A stretch of 6,930 bases of DNA from Oligoflexia bacterium (GTDB lineage Bacteria > Bdellovibrionota > UBA1018). The position numbers and the translations under genes are program-made. A model generated the notes under the pieces. The model was given only the letters and a program-made list of their open reading frames with translations, was not told the origin of the DNA and did not search any database. This document shows positions 1 to 4,390 of the stretch, in pieces. Positions within the stretch are counted from its first letter, which is position 1. The number at the start of each line of letters is the position of its first letter. The stretch spans positions 1-6,930 of the forward strand of contig JANXTV010000068.1 of the NCBI GenBank assembly GCA_025352185.1, in the 5' to 3' direction.

Positions 1-10
1 TTCACGAAAA

Positions 11-74
11 TAGCAGGAGGCTATTATCGCACGCGAGCGCTCGCTCGCGCCCGAAGGGCCGAGGGCAGGAGCCC
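11..74. repeat. Cluster of short GC-rich hairpins
   Basis: Four short self-complementary units lie close together: TAGC/GCTA around a 5-base loop (11-23), the perfect 12-base palindrome GCGAGCGCTCGC (33-44), GCCC/GGGC around GAA (49-59) and GGGC/GCCC around AGGA (63-74). None is followed by a T run on either strand, so none looks like a normal intrinsic terminator. Together with the large palindrome that follows, they make the first 245 bases unusually structured. The stretch could be a structured RNA, a degenerate mobile element or the 3' flank of a gene outside the window. Open reading frames across it are arginine-rich or are artefacts of the palindrome. Confidence 0.45.
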
Positions 75-86
75 GAGGTAATCCCT

Positions 87-241
87 ACTGCTCGAACCAT
101 TTTTTACCCGCCTCTTTTTCCCATGAGCTTCGTCGTGCTCCCTCTCGGCTCCTCGCAGTACCGGGTGTACAGCTGCGTCGCCTCGACGGAGCACTCCTCG
201 CTCATGAGAAAAATAGGCTGGGTAAAAATGGTTAGAGGAGT
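87..241. repeat. Long imperfect inverted repeat (about 155 bases)
   Basis: Bases 87-161 pair with 167-241 around a 5-base loop at 162-166. My hand alignment gives about 57 pairs. The best blocks are AACCATTTTT (95-104) with 224-233, TTTTTC (115-120) with 208-213, CATGAGC (122-128) with 200-206, GTGCTCC (135-141) with 188-194, and CGCAG (154-158) with 173-177. Small bulges and one interior loop (129-134 against 195-199) interrupt the stem. No T run follows on either strand. The arms do not carry the consensus outer sites of an integron attC, and no reverse transcriptase or transposase is visible nearby. A MITE-like element or a structured RNA are both possible; the strand is undetermined. Confidence 0.7.
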
Positions 242-334
242 TCGGTGCCCTGCGACCCCCGCTTACCAGGAATTCAATACTGACCACGTCGCGGGAGCGC
301 TTTCAACCGAGGGGAATCCCGGCGGAGGACTCGC

Positions 335-619
335 TCACTTTGTTTCCGAGTATTTATATTTTTTCGCGACGACGCGAAGTGGGTTCTGACATACGGCCGA
401 AAAATACCACGTCCGGACCCTATCCTTCGCGACGGCTCCATTATGAAAATAGAGAGTGTCGTTCGGAAAAGTCCCGGGGGCAATTCCCCCCGTTACCCAA
501 GTCGAAACTTCGCTAATCATCGTCGCATCGTAACCCGAAGCCGACTCGGTGACATTAAATCCGCCCCGCCAGGAATCGGCTCGCCCACACATTACGCGGT
601 AACGGTCGAAGGAAGTCAC
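335..619 (-). CDS. Doubtful small ORF, 94 residues, unknown
   Basis: This is an open frame of 94 codons with a GTG start; an internal ATG at codon 10 (base 592) would give 85 residues. I recognise no family. In favour of coding: the composition is balanced, without the arginine/proline/serine excess seen in shadow frames, and includes three Trp and six Tyr. About 62 percent of codons begin with a purine, as expected for real genes. The C-terminus is lysine-rich. The frame continues upstream on the minus strand to about base 770 with a single stop near 653-655, so it may be the end of a broken longer gene. Against coding: no ribosome binding site, no homology I can name, and an exactly in-register open frame on the other strand. 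Confidence 0.25.
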   Translation of the reverse strand: MTSFDRYRVMCGRADSWRGGFNVTESASGYDATMISEVSTWVTGGIAPGTFPNDTLYFHNGAVAKDRVRTWYFSAVCQNPLRVVAKKYKYSETK

Positions 620-742
620 TCTATCTTCGACGGTAGCTTCGAAGGCGTCGTCCTAAGTAAAAAATTCCCGCGAGAAGCCCTGCAGAAGGTAGTGTTCGGA
701 AACTTCCTGAAACTTTACCGGGAATCCTACGGAAAACTCTAG
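590..742 (+). pseudogene. Possible 3' remnant of a gene (+ strand)
   Basis: The last 50 codons before the TAG at 740-742 read like the end of a real protein: they contain SHSIFDGSFEGVVLSKKFP, then REALQKVVFGNFLKLYRE. The pattern of acidic and basic residues, then a helix with N-F-L, resembles the C-terminal helix seen in several TIM-barrel hydrolases, but I cannot assign a family. The same frame is open back to an ATG at 443, yet that first half is rich in Arg, Ser and Pro and looks like a shadow. No start codon sits where the protein-like part begins. The fragment overlaps the doubtful minus-strand ORF in register, so at most one of them is likely real at 590-619. Confidence 0.2.
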
Positions 743-826
743 ACGCTTCGGGGTTAACGCAAATTAATCTGTTACCTGACAGGAGAGTCACTTTTACATT
801 CCCGGCATACGAATTAACCTAACGAC

Positions 827-1573
827 GTGCAAAACCTTTTTACGACCGATTCTCTGGTAGCCTTCCTTACGCTCTTTGCCCTCGAGTTGGTGCTGGGCAT
901 CGATAATATCATCTTTATATCGATCATCTCCTCACGATTACCGACGGAGGATCGAAATCGTGCCCGCCTTACGGGGCTCGCTTTAGCCGTGATTACTCGA
1001 ATATTACTCCTATTTTCTCTTTCGTGGCTCATTAAACTTACGACGCCACTTTTCGCCGTCTCGGGTCGAAGTCTTTCGGGTCGAGATCTTATCCTCGTTC
1101 TGGGGGGTCTTTTTTTACTGGGTAAAAGTACCTTCGAAATCCACTCTAAAATCGAGGGTGAAGAGCACATCGAGTCGGCCGGAATATCCGGAAGTTCTTT
1201 TTCTTTCACGATCTTTCAGATTCTACTACTCGACCTGGTTTTTTCTCTAGATTCGGTGATTACGGCAGTGGGAATGGTCGACCATATCGAAATCATGGTC
1301 GCCGCCGTAATCTGCTCCACCGCGGTAATGCTCTTTTCCGCGCGGGCCATTTCGAATTTTGTGGAATCGCGGCCGACGATAAAAATGCTGGCACTGAGCT
1401 TCCTGATCTTGATCGGGTGCTCGCTCGTCGCCGAAGGTTTCGGTAGTCACATACCGAAGGGATACATTTATTTTTCGATGGCGTTTTCAGCGTTCGTTGA
1501 GTTCTTGAACCAAAGACTGCAAAAAAAACGATCGGATCCCCGAGTTCACGGAATTCCGAAACCAGACCTTTAG
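827..1573 (+). CDS. TerC family (YgdQ/YkoY-type) membrane protein
   Basis: This is an integral inner-membrane protein of the TerC family, whose members export or handle metal ions, notably Mn(II) in several bacteria. Its 248 residues match the short YgdQ-type length. About seven hydrophobic segments are visible, near residues 8-31, 48-69, 87-100, 127-148, 155-172, 187-204 and 213-229. The family signatures are present: E20 with LGIDNIIF (23-30), then LLDLVFSLDSVITAVG (134-149) carrying D136 and D142, and the KMLALSFLILIG block (186-197) before PKGYIYF (210-216). The acidic residues in the first two motifs are the expected metal-site residues. Start: the GTG at 827 is the first possible start after an in-frame TAA at 815-817; no Shine-Dalgarno sequence precedes it. 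The gene appears monocistronic, with the broken regulator convergent 25 bases beyond its stop. The substrate cannot be told from sequence. Confidence 0.93.
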   Translation: MQNLFTTDSLVAFLTLFALELVLGIDNIIFISIISSRLPTEDRNRARLTGLALAVITRILLLFSLSWLIKLTTPLFAVSGRSLSGRDLILVLGGLFLLGKSTFEIHSKIEGEEHIESAGISGSSFSFTIFQILLLDLVFSLDSVITAVGMVDHIEIMVAAVICSTAVMLFSARAISNFVESRPTIKMLALSFLILIGCSLVAEGFGSHIPKGYIYFSMAFSAFVEFLNQRLQKKRSDPRVHGIPKPDL

Positions 1574-1598
1574 TTCGAGCAGAACTTTACACCGCGCT

Positions 1599-2224
1599 CT
1601 AGTGTCCGCTCGGTACCCGAAGTTTCAGTTCGCCCTTTTCATTCTTTTTCCAATACCGGACTCGGCTCCCCTGGACTTCGATCATCGTGAGCCCGGGAGT
1701 TTCGATGCCGTCCCGGAACCAAATCCAGGAGGCGTTCGCACGCGATTTCCGCTTCAGTAATGGATAGCCCTAATGCCGAAGCGACTCGACGGGCATCCGC
1801 CGTAATCTGAAAATGAGGAATACGCAGCGAGCAGCTCGAGGATCGCGTAATGGTACCAATCCGAAATCACCTGAAAGGAATCGAGAGTTAACCGCTGATA
1901 ATGAGCGGGGACGGAATCGACCGCTTCGATCTTTTTACGAGCATTCCTCCGAGGGGAAGAAAATTCGAACCGCATGATCGCATCGGGAGAAAGTCCGAGT
2001 TTATTCCCCGTCCGGCGAATCGCCAGCGCACGAGCCGGGCGGTCACCCCGCAGAATTTTAGCGAGAGTCGATTTATCGCACCCGAGGAAGCGAGCGAACG
2101 AGCTCAGCCGGTAATTCGGCCGAACCTGACAGCGGCGAATAAACTCTGCCTGCAGGAAGAGCCGAAACTCAGTCGCTTCGGGTTCGGGCCTTTCGGCGGT
2201 TAAAAGGGATGGAGTCGTTTTCAT
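1599..2224 (-). pseudogene. Broken TIGR02147/DUF4423 HTH regulator
   Basis: This is a DNA-binding regulator of the TIGR02147/DUF4423 type, common in Bdellovibrio and Fibrobacter lineages. Residues 18-37 match the family N-terminus. A helix-turn-helix follows at about 38-82, with SFARFLGCDKSTLAKILRG in it. The family hallmark ISDWYHYAILEL is at 120-131. The uninterrupted frame stops at 1754 after 156 residues, but family-like sequence continues in other frames. One extra base in the A run at 1810-1813 (T run on the coding strand) restores FQITADARRVASALGLS and then ERLLDL. A second shift near 1714-1724 restores a frame containing VRYWKKNEKGELKL that ends at the TAG at 1599-1601. Removing two bases gives about 207 residues, still shorter than the usual roughly 270, so the C-terminal part is missing as well. 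Sequencing error is the main alternative to real decay, because both shifts lie in short homopolymers. Confidence 0.82.
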
Positions 2225-2348
2225 ACGGCGAGTTATACCGCGCTAAGTCATTCAGCGTCAAACATTTGCCTACTTATTGTGGTCAAATTTTATTATATGA
2301 TTTCCTATAGTTATATTAGATTTTAACGCTTCTGCCCACAGATTCGAA
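2225..2348. other. AT-rich intergenic region between divergent genes
   Basis: Apart from the minus-strand promoter at 2232-2261, this stretch contains an AT-rich core at about 2271-2330 (including TATAGT and TATATT). It lies between the regulator pseudogene, read leftward, and the rightward small gene/lipoprotein pair. It is the natural place for a rightward promoter, but I find no -35/-10 pair with good spacing on the + strand. No hairpin followed by a T run is seen. Confidence 0.5.
2232..2261 (-). promoter_or_regulatory. Sigma70-like promoter, probably leaderless transcript
   Basis: Read on the minus strand, TTGACG (2256-2261) and TATAAC (2232-2237) are separated by 18 bases; each differs from the sigma70 consensus by one base. 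Only 7 bases lie between the -10 box and the ATG of the regulator gene at 2224, so transcription would begin at or within a base of the start codon. This fits the absence of a Shine-Dalgarno sequence. An AT-rich tract at 2262-2330 lies upstream and could act as an UP element or regulator site. Confidence 0.6.
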
Positions 2349-2575
2349 ATGGCGACGGGTGGAGGCGACCCCACTGACTGGCGCAACTATCCGAAATGAA
2401 AAGTGCTGCGATTTCGGAGCTCCTTCGTGACCCAAGCCCAACCGTTCCGGGTATTCTTCGGGAGCGAGTCGAGGACTAAGCCTTCGTGAATGATCTCGAG
2501 AGAAGATCTGCCGTCGTCTTCGCTATCGATCGGTTATCCCGGAGAGGAGTTCCGATTTCAAACCTTCGATGGTAA
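2349..2575 (+). pseudogene. Small gene broken by a stop codon, unknown function
   Basis: One frame from base 2378 to 2575 reads like protein apart from a single TAA at 2477-2479. After an ATG at 2396 it gives KSAAISELLRDPSPTVPG, then ILRERVED, the stop, AFVNDLERRSAVVFAIDRL and SRRGVPISNLRW, ending at TAA 2573-2575. Another ATG at 2349 opens a short frame (MATGGGDPT...) that would join this one after a single frameshift near 2374-2378. The reading ends 9 bases before the ATG of the lipoprotein gene, the spacing of an operon partner. I recognise no family; it looks like a small soluble helical protein of about 57-75 residues. It may be a decayed gene, a sequencing error, or two tiny genes. No Shine-Dalgarno sequence is seen. 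Confidence 0.4.
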
Positions 2576-2584
2576 TTTTTTCGG

Positions 2585-3457
2585 ATGAAACCCAATCGCA
2601 TCTTCGGGCACTTAATTACCCTCGCCATTTTCGTATCGCTTTCCGCTTGCGCCATTACTCGATATTATCCCACGGGTGATTTAAATGGGCAGCTTGCGGC
2701 CATGCGGACGCTCATCGATTCAAATCTCGCGAAAGTAAATGCGGATTTCGATGAGAAGAGGAAGTTTATCGAGGGGGCTAAAAAGAGTGGGGCAGATCTC
2801 ACGCAGGCCCCGTTCCCAGCTATCACCGAGAGTTTCACGGTCATGACGAAATCCCGTGAGCAGACTTTCTCGGAATCGGTCATTGCCCGTTCCGAAATCG
2901 ATGCGTTTACCTCTAGTATTGCCGGTCGGGACCGCATCACCTCCGACGACCCTGCCTATTCAAAAATACAGTCTTTCGAGAAGACTTCGGAAAAAATGAG
3001 CGATCGGCTAGGAAAATCTTTTAAGGCCTATCAGGAAGTTTCGAATCACTTCACCGCGGTGGCGAAAGAGAGCCGACTCCTGCCCGTGGATGTCGCCTCG
3101 TTTGACGCCCAGTTAAAGACCACCCTGAGCGAAATCGACCGCCAGTGCGGCCTGGTCGAGAAGAAATTACCCGAGGCGGAAAAGGCCGCCTCCACCGGGG
3201 ATCCCTCGAAGCGCGAGGCGCGGAAATCGCTGCTTGTGGGCATGCGGGAAGACGTCGCTAAAATTCGCGGCACCCAGGGGGAGCTCGAAGCATTTCGGAG
3301 TTCGTTCTTAATCGCTTCGAAGGGCCAAAAGTCGTATCTGGTTTCCCCGAAACATCCTCAGTATGAACTCTTCCAATCGCTAAACGGAGTACGCGACCGG
3401 GCGAATGCCGCCGCGACCGCTTTTAACGCTAAGGTCGACGCCCTCCAGAAAATTTAG
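2585..3457 (+). CDS. Predicted lipoprotein, alpha-helical, unknown function
   Basis: This is a secreted lipoprotein of 290 residues. A lipoprotein signal peptide is clear: positive N-terminus (K2, R5), hydrophobic stretch about 8-20, and lipobox LSAC with the lipidated Cys at 22. Ala follows the Cys, which in enterobacteria favours sorting to the outer membrane. The mature part is hydrophilic and almost entirely helical, rich in Lys, Glu, Ala and Ser, with likely coiled coils around 35-70, 125-165 and 175-240. It has one further Cys (C188) and no enzyme motif that I can see. I do not recognise a family; a periplasm-facing structural or scaffold role is only inference. The start is set by the signal peptide; no Shine-Dalgarno sequence is adjacent (GGAGAGGAG at 2541-2549 is too far). 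A weak TAATTT box at 2573-2578 would make it leaderless. Its stop overlaps that of the convergent PLP enzyme gene. Confidence 0.85.
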   Translation: MKPNRIFGHLITLAIFVSLSACAITRYYPTGDLNGQLAAMRTLIDSNLAKVNADFDEKRKFIEGAKKSGADLTQAPFPAITESFTVMTKSREQTFSESVIARSEIDAFTSSIAGRDRITSDDPAYSKIQSFEKTSEKMSDRLGKSFKAYQEVSNHFTAVAKESRLLPVDVASFDAQLKTTLSEIDRQCGLVEKKLPEAEKAASTGDPSKREARKSLLVGMREDVAKIRGTQGELEAFRSSFLIASKGQKSYLVSPKHPQYELFQSLNGVRDRANAAATAFNAKVDALQKI

Positions 3458-4296
3458 GGGCCGACGTTCCACCAAAGATCGCCATCTTCCGCGTGCTGTT
3501 TTAAGAACTGCCAAAGTTTTGCGTCGTAGTGAATATTCGAAGGAATTTCTGGCGGCAAACGCGCAGGCTCGGAGAAAAGTTCGGGTGCATCGTGGAGAAT
3601 GATGCGCGGATCTCCGACGAATCGGGCGAGCTTCGGAGATTCTAGGGAGAAGATGCGCACATTTACACAGTGGAGCTGAATCTCTTTCGGTACGACTCGA
3701 CTAAAAACCGAAGCGAGCGTTCCACTCCCAAGGGGAAGCCAGATGGCCCGGGGATTCGTTTTCTCCGCATCCAGAATTCCCGCCCATTGCTTCGTCACTT
3801 CTCTCCCAAGGTGTTCGCGGAAAGATTCACTATCAAAACCAAGCGGTAGCTCGATCGCTCCCCGCTTCTCGCGGGCATAGAGGTGGGCTTCCCGGGTGGC
3901 TTCCTCGAGGTTCTCGACTCGAATGATTTGCGCTCCGAGTGACCGGGCACGTTCCGAGAACGGATGGAATAATCCCTTCCGACCGGCCGTTTGATCTCCT
4001 TCGCAGTAAATCGTCGCTCTCACGCCGAGTAGCGAACACGCACTGGCGAGCGCGACCTGGGCATAACCGCAAAAAGGACTCGCGTAGACGTAGTCGTCGA
4101 ATCCTTCGGCGATGAGGTCCCTTAGGTAAGGCAGAATCGCGCGCTGCTTCGTCCCCCCGGCTAAACGATCATCCCTGACCACTCGAAGCGTACCGCGATC
4201 GACGCGTAAAGATTCGACCACGACGTCGGGTGATTCGTTCCCATTCGTGGGATAAACGCGAGAAGGGAGGTTTTCAATGATCGACGGAGAGATCAT
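3454..4296 (-). CDS. PLP-dependent fold-type II enzyme (ACC deaminase/D-cysteine desulfhydrase-like)
   Basis: This is a probable cytoplasmic pyridoxal-phosphate enzyme of the tryptophan-synthase-beta fold. RDDRLAGGTKQRA carries the GG[NT]K signature, and the Lys (residue 50 from this start) should bind PLP. The next segment, YASPFCGYAQVALASACSLLG, corresponds to the substrate-binding loop and helix, but the usual S-N-H triad of ACC deaminase is replaced. LPLGSGTLA near 187-195 is the expected Ser/Gly-rich phosphate-binding loop. The C-terminus ends WWNVGP. Start: the ATG at 4296 gives 280 residues and places the Lys at 50, close to Lys51 in known ACC deaminases. A GTG at 4371 would add 25 residues without family character and lies inside a hairpin. 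The reaction is unknown: a deaminase, a desulfhydrase or another lyase are all possible. It is the third gene of the minus-strand group, after the DUF4129 protein. Confidence 0.72.
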   Translation of the reverse strand: MISPSIIENLPSRVYPTNGNESPDVVVESLRVDRGTLRVVRDDRLAGGTKQRAILPYLRDLIAEGFDDYVYASPFCGYAQVALASACSLLGVRATIYCEGDQTAGRKGLFHPFSERARSLGAQIIRVENLEEATREAHLYAREKRGAIELPLGFDSESFREHLGREVTKQWAGILDAEKTNPRAIWLPLGSGTLASVFSRVVPKEIQLHCVNVRIFSLESPKLARFVGDPRIILHDAPELFSEPARLPPEIPSNIHYDAKLWQFLKQHAEDGDLWWNVGP

Positions 4297-4349
4297 GGTG
4301 AGGAAACTAATCGAAGGTAAAACGTTCGGAAAGTTAAATGGATAACGCA

Positions 4350-4372
4350 GGTGTTTCGTTTTAAGAAACACC
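4350..4372. other. Perfect 8-bp hairpin between the membrane protein and PLP genes
   Basis: GGTGTTTC (4350-4357) and GAAACACC (4365-4372) form a perfect 8-base-pair stem around a 7-base loop. It lies 18 bases after the stop of the 746-residue protein gene and 53 bases before the ATG chosen for the PLP enzyme, and it covers the alternative GTG start at 4371. On the minus strand no T run follows, so it is not a typical terminator; it could attenuate or stabilise the operon transcript. Confidence 0.5.
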
Positions 4373-4390
4373 GGACGTAGTTTCTAAACC

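Noticed and set aside
83..99. tRNA T-loop-like sequence (GGTTCGAG on the minus strand)
   Set aside because: No acceptor stem, anticodon arm or D arm can be built around it; it is part of the palindrome arm.
87..241. Integron attC recombination site
   Set aside because: The ends read close to GTTCGAG and GTTAGAG, and neither fits the GTTRRRY outer-site consensus; no integrase or cassette series is visible.
87..241. Retron msr-msd RNA or 6S RNA
   Set aside because: No reverse transcriptase follows within the window, and the stem lacks the large central bubble of 6S RNA. A partner gene to the left cannot be excluded.
24..389. Overlapping open frames of 87-88 codons on both strands
   Set aside because: They run through the palindrome and the GC hairpins, are Arg/Ser-rich in part, have no ribosome site and resemble no family; most likely by-products of the inverted repeat.
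743..826. Manganese (yybP-ykoY) riboswitch expected before some TerC genes
   Set aside because: I could not find the conserved yybP-ykoY core in the 200 bases upstream; only a weak 4-bp stem is present near the CTGT/ACAG bases (768-781).
1572..1588. Terminator after the TerC gene (AGTTC/GAACT stem)
   Set aside because: The stem is only 5 bp and is followed by just a few T residues; too weak to call.
1901..2203. 100-codon open frame on the plus strand opposite the regulator
   Set aside because: It is exactly codon-aligned with the regulator frame, which matches a known family; this one is a shadow.
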